Counted from the first letter of the stretch, positions 1 to 8,800 are shown. The stretch is DNA of 64,000 nucleotides from JBFHQE01 sp041592335 (GCA_041592335.1 JBFHQE010000006.1:70703-134702); one strand, 5' to 3'. Program-made: numbers and translations. The notes: generated from the sequence alone by a model not told the origin.

Positions 1-9
1 GGGATGACA
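1..9. repeat. Truncated end of a type-A REP-like element
   Basis: The first bases (GGGATGACA) match the distal end of the REP-like palindrome that appears complete at 41154-41180. The window therefore seems to open inside one copy. The identification rests on nine bases only. Confidence 0.4.
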
Positions 10-24
10 AAAACAAACACTAAA

Positions 25-825
25 CTACCGTGACTTCGGCATATTTCGGCCGTAGAAAATTTCGGCCATTTCGTGTTCCAAAGAAGCGCGGATCTGCTTG
101 GCCTCTTTATAAGACAGCTCATCCACCCCCATGCCGAACAGGTAATTATCCAGATCGAAATCCTTGAGGATCATCTTGGTGTGGAAGATGTTCTCCTGAT
201 ACACGTTCACGTCAATCATCTGGTAACGCTCGCGCGTGTCTTTCGACATGTAGTTCTGAATGGAATTGATCTTGTGATCGATGAAGTGTTTCTTGCCGCG
301 CACGTCGCGCGTAAATCCACGTACCCGGTAATCCATGGTCAGGATATCCGACTCAAAGCTGTGAATCAGGTAGTTCAAGGCACGCAGCGGCGAAATACGA
401 CCACAGGTTGAGACATCGATATCCGCCCGGAACGTACTGATGCCATTATCCGGGTGCGATTCCGGGTAGGTATGTACCGTGATGTGACTCTTGTCGAGAT
501 GCGCCACGACCGCGTCCGGCAATGGCCCGGGTTTTTCCTGGTGAAGCGATTCGTCCTCGGTGATGATCGGCTCTTCCGAGATCAGCATGGTGACGCTGGC
601 ACCCTGGGGATCATAATCCTGATGCGCAATATTGAGGATATTGGCGCCGATGATATTGGCTACCTCGGTCAGGATCTGGGTCAGACGCTCGGCGTTGTAA
701 GCCTCGTCGATATATTCAATGTACTCAGAACGCTGCTGCTCGGTCTTCGCGTAGCAGATATCGTAGATGTTGAAACTGAGCGTCTTGGTCAGGTTATTGA
801 ACCCATGGAGTTTCAACTTGTTCAT
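25..825 (-). CDS. speD: S-adenosylmethionine decarboxylase proenzyme (SpeD, E. coli type)
   Basis: Decarboxylates S-adenosylmethionine to give the aminopropyl donor for spermidine synthesis. The 266-residue length and the N-terminus (MNKLKLHGFNNLTK) match the large E. coli-type family. The proenzyme cleaves itself at a Lys-Ser bond to make a pyruvoyl cofactor; the expected site is K112-S113 in the motif DKSHITVHTYPE. A GTG codon lies one codon upstream, but ATG at 825 matches the family start. No speE lies next to it in the window. SAM supply is represented by metK 40 kb away. Confidence 0.95.
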   Translation of the reverse strand: MNKLKLHGFNNLTKTLSFNIYDICYAKTEQQRSEYIEYIDEAYNAERLTQILTEVANIIGANILNIAHQDYDPQGASVTMLISEEPIITEDESLHQEKPGPLPDAVVAHLDKSHITVHTYPESHPDNGISTFRADIDVSTCGRISPLRALNYLIHSFESDILTMDYRVRGFTRDVRGKKHFIDHKINSIQNYMSKDTRERYQMIDVNVYQENIFHTKMILKDFDLDNYLFGMGVDELSYKEAKQIRASLEHEMAEIFYGRNMPKSR

Positions 826-860
826 CACTGGCTTGATTCCATTGGTTAACGGGGGCGGTA

Positions 861-1271
861 TTATTGCACAGAGTTGGCGATTGGCGGATGGTAAATTATC
901 TGCACTGTATTGCCTTCAGGATCAAAGCAATAGAAGCTCCGGGCGCCATCACGATGGGTGCGCGGCTCGGTCTTCATCTTGACATCATTCTCCAGCAGGA
1001 ACCGGTACCACAGATCCACTTCCTCGATCTTTCGCAGCATGAAACCGATGTGATCGAGCGCCGTATCCCGATTCGCCGAGCGTGCCTCGGGGCCACGATG
1101 CAGCGCAAGGTTATCCTGGCCGGCAGTCGTCAGATAATAATTATCCGGGTCCGGCTGCCATTCAACCGCCATACCCAGCAAGTCGACATAGAAGTGTAAA
1201 CAGGCTTCAAGATCATCGACAAACAGGGCAACGTGACGCATGCCCAGGGTAGTATTCGGGCGCTCCATCAT
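861..1271 (-). CDS. VOC (glyoxalase/dioxygenase fold) family protein
   Basis: A 136-residue single-module vicinal oxygen chelate protein. It opens with the typical beta strand and His (MRHVALFVDDLEACLHFY), has a second conserved His in LDHIGF near residue 73, and ends with DPEGNTVQIIYHP. These are the usual metal-site regions, but the substrate cannot be read from sequence; glyoxalase I-like or another lyase activity are both possible. Its start overlaps the stop of the upstream OsmC gene (TGATG), so the two are almost certainly co-transcribed and may be translationally coupled. Confidence 0.85.
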   Translation of the reverse strand: MMERPNTTLGMRHVALFVDDLEACLHFYVDLLGMAVEWQPDPDNYYLTTAGQDNLALHRGPEARSANRDTALDHIGFMLRKIEEVDLWYRFLLENDVKMKTEPRTHRDGARSFYCFDPEGNTVQIIYHPPIANSVQ

Positions 1272-1705
1272 CAGCCAGCCGCCTCCGCACCCAGATCAAC
1301 AACCTCAAAATCGTGACTGATCTCGGCCGCCTTGCCCAGCATGATCGAGGCCGAGCAGTACTTTTCCGCCGATAACTCCACGGCACGTGCCACCTGCTTT
1401 TCGCTCAGACCACGGCCCTTGACGATGAAATGGACGTGGATTTTGGTGAACACCTTTGGCACTTCTTCGGAGCGCTGCGCCTCGATTTCCACCACGCAGT
1501 CCTCAACCGGCTGGCGCTGGCGCTTGAGAATGTACACCACATCGAACGCGGTGCAGCCACCCATACCCAGCAGCAGCATCTCCATCGGCCTTGGACCAAG
1601 ATCACGGCCGCCGCTATCGGGCGGCCCGTCCATCACCACCGCGTGACCGCTGCCGGACTCGCCCAGAAATGTCGCCTCTTCAACCCACTTGACCCGCGCC
1701 TTCAT
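1271..1705 (-). CDS. OsmC/YhfA-family protein
   Basis: A 144-residue OsmC-fold protein. Family members are thiol peroxidases or of unknown role. Both conserved cysteines are present: one in GMGGCTAFDV near residue 51 and one in EKYCSASIM near residue 117. A GGAG ribosome site sits about 8 bases before ATG. In E. coli, yhfA of this family is divergent from crp; the same arrangement here supports a YhfA-like assignment. The CRP palindrome at 1730-1745 lies only 25-40 bases upstream of its start codon, so this gene is a likely CRP target. Confidence 0.85.
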   Translation of the reverse strand: MKARVKWVEEATFLGESGSGHAVVMDGPPDSGGRDLGPRPMEMLLLGMGGCTAFDVVYILKRQRQPVEDCVVEIEAQRSEEVPKVFTKIHVHFIVKGRGLSEKQVARAVELSAEKYCSASIMLGKAAEISHDFEVVDLGAEAAG

Positions 1706-1729
1706 GCCGCTCTCCGCTATTCAAAATTG

Positions 1730-1745
1730 TGTGAAGCCTATCACA
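1730..1745. promoter_or_regulatory. Perfect CRP-binding palindrome between osmC-like gene and crp
   Basis: TGTGA-AGCCTA-TCACA is an exact match to the CRP consensus TGTGA-N6-TCACA. It lies in the 120-base divergent spacer of the OsmC gene and crp. A possible -10 (TATACT) for crp is at 1778-1783 without a good -35, as expected of an activator-dependent promoter. Autoregulation of crp and joint control of the osmC-VOC pair are inferred. Confidence 0.85.
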
Positions 1746-1825
1746 GATCGACAGGACTTAAGCCCTCCCCTACACTGTATACTAGGCTAAAGGAATGAGG
1801 CGCTTAGGCCGCTGAAGTGGACGTT

Positions 1826-2464
1826 ATGGAAACAAAACAACTCAAAAGCACCGGCAACCAGTCGCTCGACAATTTCCTGGAACATTGCCATCGGCGCCGC
1901 TATCCGCCCAAAAGCGTGATCATCTATGCCGGCGATGCCCCGGATGTGCTCTATTTTATCATCGACGGCTCGGTCAGCGTGCTTATCGAGGAAGACAATG
2001 GCCAGGAAATCGTGCTGGCCTACCTCAACAAGGGCGACTTCTTCGGTGAAATGGGGTTGTTCGGTGAAGGCTCGACCCGCAGCGCTTGGGTGCGCACCCG
2101 CGAGGAATGCGAACTGGCCGAAATCAGCTACAGTAAATTCCGACAGGTCGCCAAGGACAATCCTGACATCCTGTTTGCACTGGCGGCGCAAATGGCCGCG
2201 CGCCTGCGCACCACCAGCCGCAAGGTATCCGACCTGGCCTTCCTCGACGTCACCGGCCGCGTGGCCCGTACTCTGCTCGAACTCTGCAAGCAACCCGACG
2301 CCATGACTCACCCGGACGGTATGCAGATTCGCATCACCCGTCAGGAGATCGGCCGTATCGTGGGATGTTCGCGCGAAATGGTTGGTCGCGTGTTAAAAGG
2401 TCTGGAAGAACAGGGCCTGATTACGGCCAAGGGCAAGACCATCGTGGTTTTTGGTACACGGTAA
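1826..2464 (+). CDS. crp: cAMP receptor protein (CRP/Vfr)
   Basis: Global cAMP-responsive transcription regulator, 212 residues from ATG 1826 (a GTG three codons earlier is open but less likely). The N-terminal cyclic-nucleotide domain holds the phosphate-binding cassette FGEMGLFGEGSTRSAWVRT, very close to E. coli CRP. The C-terminal winged helix contains TRQEIGRIVGCSREMVGRVLK, where the recognition-helix R, E and R residues that contact TGTGA are kept. That matches the perfect TGTGA palindrome upstream. Convergent with trpC, only 9 bases apart. Confident as CRP rather than FNR: no N-terminal Fe-S cysteine cluster is present. Confidence 0.96.
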   Translation: METKQLKSTGNQSLDNFLEHCHRRRYPPKSVIIYAGDAPDVLYFIIDGSVSVLIEEDNGQEIVLAYLNKGDFFGEMGLFGEGSTRSAWVRTREECELAEISYSKFRQVAKDNPDILFALAAQMAARLRTTSRKVSDLAFLDVTGRVARTLLELCKQPDAMTHPDGMQIRITRQEIGRIVGCSREMVGRVLKGLEEQGLITAKGKTIVVFGTR

Positions 2465-2473
2465 CTTTTCCGT

Positions 2474-3274
2474 TCAGGAAAACAACTCCGCCAGCTTTTC
2501 ACCCGGCTCATCCGCCCTCATAAAGGCTTCACCCACCAGGAAGGTGTGCACATTGTGCTCGCGCATGAGTTGCACATCGGCCTTTGCCAGGATGCCACTC
2601 TCTGTCACCACCAGCCGATCCTCGGGAATTTCCTGTAGCAGATCCAGCGTCGTCTGCAGGCTGACCTCGAACGTGCGCAGGTTACGGTTATTGATGCCGA
2701 TCATGGGACAGGGCAACTTCAGAGCACGTTGCAGTTCTTCGGCATCATGCACCTCCACCAGTACACCCATACCCAGATCCTGTGCCAGCACTGCCAGCTC
2801 CATCATCAGATCATCGTCAAGCGCCGAAACAATAATCAGAATACAGTCCGCACCGATCATGCGCGCTTCATAGACCTGGTAGGGATCCACCATGAAATCC
2901 TTGCGCAGTACCGGCAGCTCACAGGCGGCACGAGCCTGCTGCAGATATTCATCCGACCCCTGAAAAAAGTCGATATCGGTCAACACCGACAGGCAGGCCG
3001 CCCCGCCGCGCGCATAACTCTGCGCGATCTGCGCGGGCTGAAAATCTTCCCGCAACACGCCCTTGCTCGGCGATGCCTTTTTGATCTCGGCGATCACGGC
3101 AGACTCACCCTGAAAAATCTTGTTTCGTAACGACTGGATAAATCCGCGTGTCGGTGACGCCTGCGAGGCCTGCGCTTCAACTTCGGCAAACGACAGAACC
3201 TGTTGGCGTTCGGCCACTTCCTCACGTTTACGATCAAGAATCTTGACCAGTATGTCTGGCACTTTATTCGTCAT
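2474..3274 (-). CDS. trpC: Indole-3-glycerol phosphate synthase
   Basis: Converts CdRP to indole-3-glycerol phosphate in tryptophan synthesis. 266 residues, the normal length for a monofunctional TrpC; it is not fused to TrpF as in E. coli. Family marks are KILDRKREEVAER at the N-terminus, AEIKKASPSKGVLR with the catalytic lysine, VLRKDFMVDPYQV, GINNRNLRTFEVSL and VVTESGI. Last gene of trpEGDC, 8 bases after trpD. No trpF, trpB or trpA follows, so they must lie elsewhere. Confidence 0.97.
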   Translation of the reverse strand: MTNKVPDILVKILDRKREEVAERQQVLSFAEVEAQASQASPTRGFIQSLRNKIFQGESAVIAEIKKASPSKGVLREDFQPAQIAQSYARGGAACLSVLTDIDFFQGSDEYLQQARAACELPVLRKDFMVDPYQVYEARMIGADCILIIVSALDDDLMMELAVLAQDLGMGVLVEVHDAEELQRALKLPCPMIGINNRNLRTFEVSLQTTLDLLQEIPEDRLVVTESGILAKADVQLMREHNVHTFLVGEAFMRADEPGEKLAELFS

Positions 3275-3282
3275 CGTAAATT

Positions 3283-4308
3283 TCAGTCCGCTGCCAGCTG
3301 CTGCGACAGGGCTATTAACTGATCAAACTTCTGCTGCGCCGCACCACTATCCAGAATCTCTCCGGCACGTTGAACACCCGCCTCCAGGCTATCGACCAAG
3401 CTTGCGGCATAGATGGCCGCACCTGCATTCAACATTACGATATCGCGCGCGGGCCCGGTCTCGCCCGCGAACACCTGCTTGATAATCGCCAGACTTTGCT
3501 CGGCGGAATCGACTGCCAGTGTCGCCACACTGCCACGGCTCATGCCGAACATTTCCGGTTCAATGGTGTAGCGTTCGACCAGGTTGTTTTTCAACTCGGC
3601 AACATGCGTTTCCGAACCGATGCTGATTTCGTCCATGCCATCCGCCGCATGCACCACCAGCACATGCTCGCTGCCCAGTTTTTTCAGCACTTCCGCCAGC
3701 GGCTCCAGCCAGATATCCGAGAACACGCCCAGCACCTGGTTAGGCGCGCCGGCAGGATTGGTCAGCGGACCAAGCAGATTGAACAGGGTGCGCACGCCCA
3801 TTTCCTTGCGCGGCCCAATGGCATGCTTCATGGCACCGTGATGTTTGGGCGCAAACAGGAAACCGACACCGATCTCGTTGACACATCGCGCCACCTGCTC
3901 GGCATTCAGATCCAGGTTTACCCCGGCCGCCTCCAGCACATCGGCACTGCCGCACTTGCTGGATATGGAACGATTTCCGTGCTTGGCCACCTTGGCACCT
4001 GCCGCCGCGGTGACAAAAGCGCTCGCCGTGGAAATATTAAAAGTGCTGCTGCCATCGCCTCCGGTTCCGCAAGTATCCACGATCGGCCCACCGCTGATGT
4101 GTACCCGGGTCGCCAGTTCACGCATCACCTGCGCAGCAGCAGCCAGTTCATCGACGGTCTCGCCTTTCATGCGCATGCCGATCAGGAATCCGCCTATCTG
4201 CGCGGGCGTCGCTTCGCCGGTCATAATCTGGCGCATGACGGCAATCATCTCGTCATGCGTCAGATCTTTTTTTTCCGTGGCAGCCTTGATGGCCGCTTGC
4301 ATATCCAT
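3283..4308 (-). CDS. trpD: Anthranilate phosphoribosyltransferase
   Basis: Transfers phosphoribose from PRPP to anthranilate. The PRPP-binding loop VDTCGTGGDGSSTFNIST and the downstream KHGNRSISSKCGSADVLEAAG are intact. ATG at 4308 is preferred over one at 4317 because an AGGGG ribosome site sits 9 bases before it and family members begin MD-Q-AI. The protein is 341 residues, standalone rather than fused to trpG. It lies 17 bases after trpG. Confidence 0.97.
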   Translation of the reverse strand: MDMQAAIKAATEKKDLTHDEMIAVMRQIMTGEATPAQIGGFLIGMRMKGETVDELAAAAQVMRELATRVHISGGPIVDTCGTGGDGSSTFNISTASAFVTAAAGAKVAKHGNRSISSKCGSADVLEAAGVNLDLNAEQVARCVNEIGVGFLFAPKHHGAMKHAIGPRKEMGVRTLFNLLGPLTNPAGAPNQVLGVFSDIWLEPLAEVLKKLGSEHVLVVHAADGMDEISIGSETHVAELKNNLVERYTIEPEMFGMSRGSVATLAVDSAEQSLAIIKQVFAGETGPARDIVMLNAGAAIYAASLVDSLEAGVQRAGEILDSGAAQQKFDQLIALSQQLAAD

Positions 4309-4325
4309 AGTTGGCATCCCCTGGT

Positions 4326-4910
4326 TTATGCAGTCATGGTTAGGAAGTTTTTCAACATGGCATGACCATGCTCGGTCAGGATGGATTCCGGATGGAACTG
4401 CACACCTTCCACCGGCAGGGTCTTGTGGCGCACACCCATGATCTCTTCCATCTCGCCATTGTCAGCCAATGTCCAGGCGGTGACTTCAAGACATTCGGGC
4501 AAGGAACTCTTCTCAATGACCAGTGAATGATAGCGCGTCGCTTCCAGCGGATTGCTCAAACCCGCAAACACGCCCGTATCCTTGTGATGAATCATGGATG
4601 TCTTGCCATGCATGATAGCCCCGGCGTGAATGATGTTTCCGCCAAAGGCCTGGCCAATACTCTGGTGACCCAAACAGACACCGAGGATCGGCAGCTTGCC
4701 CGCGAAATGCTTGATCGCCGCCACTGAAACGCCTGCTTCATTCGGCGTACAGGGGCCGGGCGAAATTACCAGACGATCCGGCTTGAGGGCCTCAATCTCC
4801 TCAATCCTGATCTGGTCATTGCGATAGACGCGCACATCCTCGCCCAGCTCGCCGAAATACTGCACGAGGTTATAGGTAAAGGAGTCATAGTTATCGATCA
4901 TTAACAACAT
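4326..4910 (-). CDS. trpG: Anthranilate synthase glutamine amidotransferase subunit
   Basis: Class I glutamine amidotransferase that feeds ammonia to TrpE; the same family can serve PabB. 194 residues from ATG 4910 (MLLMIDNYDSFTYNLVQY), with an AAGGGGG ribosome site just after the trpE stop. The catalytic triad is visible: Cys in GVCLGHQSIGQAFGG, and His and Glu in VQFHPESILTEHG. The open frame extends upstream into trpE, but that part is not family-like. Confidence 0.96.
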   Translation of the reverse strand: MLLMIDNYDSFTYNLVQYFGELGEDVRVYRNDQIRIEEIEALKPDRLVISPGPCTPNEAGVSVAAIKHFAGKLPILGVCLGHQSIGQAFGGNIIHAGAIMHGKTSMIHHKDTGVFAGLSNPLEATRYHSLVIEKSSLPECLEVTAWTLADNGEMEEIMGVRHKTLPVEGVQFHPESILTEHGHAMLKNFLTMTA

Positions 4911-4920
4911 ATTCGCCCCC

Positions 4921-6405
4921 TTACCGGTGCACGGAATCCAGACCGGCTTCCGCCATGGCAACCGCGCGGAAAATCGCCCGCCCCTTGTTCATGGTTTCAT
5001 CCCATTCATTACGCGGTATCGAGTCATACACGATGCCCGCTCCCGCCTGGATATGCAGTTGCTGATCCTTGATCACGGCCGTGCGGATGGCAATTGCCGT
5101 ATCCATATTGCCATTCCAGGCGAGATAACCAACCGCACCGGCATAAACACCCCGCTTGACCGGCTCCAGCTCGTCGATGATTTCAATGGCACGAATCTTC
5201 GGCGCGCCGCTCACGGTGCCAGCCGGGAAAGTTGCGCGCAGTACATCCATGGCGCTCATACCTTCTTTCAACTTGCCCTGCACATTCGACACGATATGCA
5301 TCACATGCGAATAACGCTCGATGATCATCTTCTCGGTCAGCTTCACCGAGCCGATGTCCGCAATACGCCCCACATCGTTACGCCCCAGATCGATCAGCAT
5401 CAGGTGCTCGGCCAGCTCCTTGGGATCGGCCAGCAGGTCCTGCTCGAGGGCGAAATCCTGTGCCTGGTCCTTGCCACGCGGACGGGTGCCGGCAATCGGC
5501 CGCACCGTAACCATGCCGTCTTCCAGGCGCGTCAAAATTTCTGGCGAGGAACCGACAACGTGAAAATCCCCCAGATCCAGGTAGAACATATAGGGTGACG
5601 GGTTAAGGCTGCGCAGTGCGCGGTACAGATCCAGCGGTGGCGCCTTGAACGGGATCGACAATCGTTGCGACAACACCACTTGCATGATGTCGCCATCAAC
5701 GATGTAGTCCTTGGATTTGGCGACCGCCGCTTCGAAGCCGTCCTGGGTGAAACCGGAGATAAAATCATCCTCGCACACCTTGATGGAGGCGGTGTGTTCA
5801 TAGCGCGGCGTTTCCCGGCCCAGTTGTTCCACCAGTTCATCCAGGCGATGCCTGGCCGCTTCCAGCCCGTTTACCGCGCGACCGTCGGCATGCACGATGA
5901 CGAATAACTTGCCGCTGAGATTATCGAACACCACCACTTCGTCCGAAACCATAAGCAGAATATCGGGGTTTTTCAGTGGGTCGGGCTTTTCTGCATTCGC
6001 CAGACGCGGTTCGATATAGCGCACCGTGTCGTAACCGAAGTAGCCTACCAGCCCGCCGGTGAATCGCGGCAAGCCATCGACTTCCGGCACAGCAAACTGC
6101 TGCTGGAAATCCTCAATCCAGGCGAGCGGGTCCTCGACCTGATGGGTTTCGCTGAGCTCGCCATCCCGAAACAGGGCGACTTCATAGCCCGAGACGCGGA
6201 TATAGGTCTGGCAGGGCAATCCGATAATGGAATACCGGCCCCATTTCTCCCCACCCTGAACGGATTCGAACAAGTAGGAACGCGGCCCGTTGGCCAGCTT
6301 GAGATAGGTGCTTAGGGGAGTGTCGAGATCCGCGAGAACCTCGCGCATCACGGGAATTCGGTTATAGCCTTGCTCGGCAAGTGTACGAAATTGTTGGGCG
6401 TCCAC
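4921..6405 (-). CDS. trpE: Anthranilate synthase component I
   Basis: Makes anthranilate from chorismate with TrpG. 494 residues with the chorismate-binding core (RPIAGTRPRG, DLGRNDVGRI, GTVSGAPKIRAIEII, AGAGIVYDS). An N-terminal LFESVQGGEKWGRYSIIG segment corresponds to the tryptophan feedback site. Starts at GTG 6405 with a GAGG ribosome site 7-10 bases upstream. It follows gph by 114 bases, and a 17-codon ORF lies in that gap. Confidence 0.97.
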   Translation of the reverse strand: MDAQQFRTLAEQGYNRIPVMREVLADLDTPLSTYLKLANGPRSYLFESVQGGEKWGRYSIIGLPCQTYIRVSGYEVALFRDGELSETHQVEDPLAWIEDFQQQFAVPEVDGLPRFTGGLVGYFGYDTVRYIEPRLANAEKPDPLKNPDILLMVSDEVVVFDNLSGKLFVIVHADGRAVNGLEAARHRLDELVEQLGRETPRYEHTASIKVCEDDFISGFTQDGFEAAVAKSKDYIVDGDIMQVVLSQRLSIPFKAPPLDLYRALRSLNPSPYMFYLDLGDFHVVGSSPEILTRLEDGMVTVRPIAGTRPRGKDQAQDFALEQDLLADPKELAEHLMLIDLGRNDVGRIADIGSVKLTEKMIIERYSHVMHIVSNVQGKLKEGMSAMDVLRATFPAGTVSGAPKIRAIEIIDELEPVKRGVYAGAVGYLAWNGNMDTAIAIRTAVIKDQQLHIQAGAGIVYDSIPRNEWDETMNKGRAIFRAVAMAEAGLDSVHR

Positions 6406-6451
6406 GAATGATTACCTCAGAAATAGAATAAACAGAACTCGATGTTGGCAA

Positions 6452-6505
6452 TTACTCGCCTCGCCATCGTTTCTGTGTCTTCCTGAGTGTCATCCGGTTG
6501 CTCAT
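6452..6505 (-). CDS. Possible trpE leader peptide, 17 residues
   Basis: ATG 6505 opens a 17-codon frame (MSNRMTLRKTQKRWRGE) between gph and trpE, 15 bases after the gph stop. It carries one Trp near its end and many Arg/Lys codons. Leader peptides precede trpE in related bacteria, so the position is suggestive. Against it, there is only one Trp codon, the ribosome site is weak (AGG very close to the ATG), and no clear terminator hairpin with a T-run follows before trpE. Tentative. Confidence 0.3.
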   Translation of the reverse strand: MSNRMTLRKTQKRWRGE

Positions 6506-6519
6506 GGCCTGATAATACG

Positions 6520-7197
6520 CTAAGCCGCTTGCGTAAGTAACGCTTTAATTTGATCCAGCGAATCGAGCACGGCATCCGGGGCGGAATCACGAATATCCAC
6601 GCCGTGGTTATAACCGTAACTCATACAGACAATCTGGAAATTGGCCGCACGCGCCGCTTTCACATCACTAACCGAATCGCCCACCATTAGCGAACGCTCG
6701 GGCTTTACGCCGAAATACTCGGCCGCATGCAACAGTGGCAGAGGATCCGGTTTTTTCCTGGGCAACGTATCGCCGCTGATAATGATGGAAAAATAATCCG
6801 CTATCCCCAGATCCTTCAGCAGCGGCTGGGTGAACTGCGCCGCCTTGTTAGTGACGCAGCCCAGCGAATAACCGGCAGCCTTGAGAAAATCCAGCCCGTC
6901 CCGAACGCCCGGATACAAACAGGAACGCTTGGAGGTATTTTCGGCATAGAGCGCGAGAAAAATCGGGTAGACCTTCTCGAACAACGCCTGGTCCGGTTCA
7001 CCGTCCAGTTGACCGATCAAGGCACGCCGGGTCAGGCGTTCCACGCCATTACCGACCCAGTTACGCACCTTGGCCTCGCCGTGCTCCGGCATGCCCAACT
7101 GCTTCATCATCTCATCGACGCAATAAGCCAGGTCCGGCACGCTGTCCACCAGCGTGCCGTCCACGTCGATCAGAATCATCTCGGGCTTGCGGATCAT
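6520..7197 (-). CDS. gph: Phosphoglycolate phosphatase
   Basis: HAD-superfamily phosphatase that removes 2-phosphoglycolate, from DNA repair or from RuBisCO oxygenation in autotrophs. 225 residues from ATG 7197, 7 bases after rpe. Motif I is ILIDVDGTLVDSVPDL with Asp nucleophile and acid-base Asp; motif II lies around the GCVTNKAAQF region; motif III/IV is PRKKPDPLPLL and MVGDSVSDVKAARAA. The long upstream extension of the open frame overlaps rpe and is not protein-like. No clear ribosome site is seen, so coupling to rpe translation is likely. Confidence 0.93.
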   Translation of the reverse strand: MIRKPEMILIDVDGTLVDSVPDLAYCVDEMMKQLGMPEHGEAKVRNWVGNGVERLTRRALIGQLDGEPDQALFEKVYPIFLALYAENTSKRSCLYPGVRDGLDFLKAAGYSLGCVTNKAAQFTQPLLKDLGIADYFSIIISGDTLPRKKPDPLPLLHAAEYFGVKPERSLMVGDSVSDVKAARAANFQIVCMSYGYNHGVDIRDSAPDAVLDSLDQIKALLTQAA

Positions 7198-7204
7198 AAG
7201 GGGA

Positions 7205-7891
7205 TCAGACCTTGGCGAGTTCGGCGCGCATCTGCTTGAGGATGCTGTTGTACTTGTTCGGGTCGCTTTCGTTGCGCTTGCCGAAGATGCCGGAACCGGA
7301 CACGAAAGTATCAATGCCCGCGGCAGCCACTTCCGCAATATTGTCGGCTTTAACGCCGCCATCAATTTCGAGACGGCAATCCAGACCACGGTCATCGATC
7401 ATCTTGCGCACGGCGCGCGCCTTGTCCAGCACGTAGGGGATAAATGCCTGACCACCGAAACCCGGGTTAACAGACATCAACAACACCATGTCACACATCG
7501 GCAGGGCATATTCCAGCACGTCCAGCGGAGTCGCCGGGTTGAATACCAGGCCCGCCTTACAGCCTTCACCCTTGATCAGTTGCAGAGTGCGGTCCACGTG
7601 TTCGGACGCTTCCGGGTGGAAAGTGATATAGGTGGCACCCGCCTTGGCGAAGTCCGGAATAATGCGATCTACCGGCTTGACCATCAGGTGGACATCGATC
7701 GGCGCGGTCACGCCATGCTTGCGCAGGGCCTCGCACACCAGCGGCCCGATCGTCAGATTGGGTACGTAATGATTGTCCATGACATCGAAGTGCACGATGT
7801 CCGCGCCGGAGGCCAGAACGTTGTCCACTTCCTCGCCCAGCTTGGCAAAGTCAGCCGACAAAATCGATGGGGCAATTGCATAATCAGCCAT
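7205..7891 (-). CDS. rpe: Ribulose-phosphate 3-epimerase
   Basis: Interconverts ribulose 5-phosphate and xylulose 5-phosphate in the pentose phosphate or Calvin pathway. 228 residues, TIM barrel: APSILSADFAKLGEE, HFDVMDNHYVPNLTIGP (metal and catalytic Asp), DVHLMV, VNPGFGGQAFIP, EIDGGVKADNI and VSGSGIFG. First gene of rpe-gph-trpEGDC, with GGAG before the ATG. It is divergent from the secreted hydrolase gene at 8003. Confidence 0.97.
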   Translation of the reverse strand: MADYAIAPSILSADFAKLGEEVDNVLASGADIVHFDVMDNHYVPNLTIGPLVCEALRKHGVTAPIDVHLMVKPVDRIIPDFAKAGATYITFHPEASEHVDRTLQLIKGEGCKAGLVFNPATPLDVLEYALPMCDMVLLMSVNPGFGGQAFIPYVLDKARAVRKMIDDRGLDCRLEIDGGVKADNIAEVAAAGIDTFVSGSGIFGKRNESDPNKYNSILKQMRAELAKV

Positions 7892-8002
7892 TTTTCCGCT
7901 CCAAATATAACGTTGCGATTCAGCGCCCTCGGCGCGTAAAGTTGCGCACTGTACCCGATAAGCCGATGTTTTTCAGCTTCCGGCATGACAAGGAGGAAGG
8001 CG

Positions 8003-8788
8003 ATGCAAGCCGCAAAAGTGTTTAGCCATTTTAGCTTTTTGTTTTTCCTGCTGTTTTCTTCATATGCCCTGGCGACCGACAAGGCTAAGGAACAGCGTTG
8101 GGCCGACCAGGTCGTGGACATGATCATTGACGGCGAGCCGGTCTGGCTGGAAACGCAAGGCCATAAATTCCTTGGCATTTACACGGAAGACACCACCGGC
8201 GAACCGAAAGGCGCTGTCATCGTACTGCACGGCATTGGCGTGCACCCCAACTGGAACGACGTGGTTTATCCATTGCGCACCCAGCTACCCGAGCATGGCT
8301 GGACCACGCTGTCGATCCAGTTGCCGATCCTGCCGAATGAAGCCGAGGCGAAAGACTATGCTCCCATCATCAAGGACGCCGCGCCGCGTATCGATGTAGC
8401 ACGGCAATTCCTCAAGGACAAAGGCTTCAAACCGGTGTTCATCGTCGCCCACAGCCTGGGCGCCACCATGGCGGCAGCGGCGCTGGCGGAAACCCCATCG
8501 CTGGCGGACGGTTTTGTCGCCATCGGCATGAGTGTGAACGATACCGACCCGATGCTGCAGACAACCACTTACCTGGAGCAGATTAAACTGCCAACACTGG
8601 ATCTTTACGGCAGCCGCGATCTGAAAGAAGTGCTCAACAGCGTCGATGCGCGGCGTAAAGCGGCGCGTATCGCCCAGAACGACAATTACCGCCAGCTGGA
8701 AATCGAAGGCGCGGACCACTTTTTTATCGGCCTGGAAGACGACCTGGTACGGCGTGTTCGCGGCTGGCTGGAAACACAGATCCAATAA
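8003..8788 (+). CDS. Secreted DUF3530-like alpha/beta hydrolase
   Basis: A 261-residue protein from ATG 8003, preceded by a strong AAGGAGG ribosome site. The first ~24 residues form a signal peptide ending SYALA, so the product is likely periplasmic. The body has an oxyanion-type segment VIVLHGIGVHP and the nucleophile elbow AHSLGATMAA, with a possible His near the end in GADHFFIG. This fits the DUF3530 hydrolase-like family, whose substrate is unknown. It is followed after 12 bases by a CopD-like membrane protein gene. Confidence 0.75.
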   Translation: MQAAKVFSHFSFLFFLLFSSYALATDKAKEQRWADQVVDMIIDGEPVWLETQGHKFLGIYTEDTTGEPKGAVIVLHGIGVHPNWNDVVYPLRTQLPEHGWTTLSIQLPILPNEAEAKDYAPIIKDAAPRIDVARQFLKDKGFKPVFIVAHSLGATMAAAALAETPSLADGFVAIGMSVNDTDPMLQTTTYLEQIKLPTLDLYGSRDLKEVLNSVDARRKAARIAQNDNYRQLEIEGADHFFIGLEDDLVRRVRGWLETQIQ

Positions 8789-8800
8789 AGGAATTCATGA

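Noticed and set aside
3370..4365. 331-residue plus-strand frame opposite trpD
   Set aside because: Antisense shadow of a clear trpD; His/Arg-rich composition and no family match.
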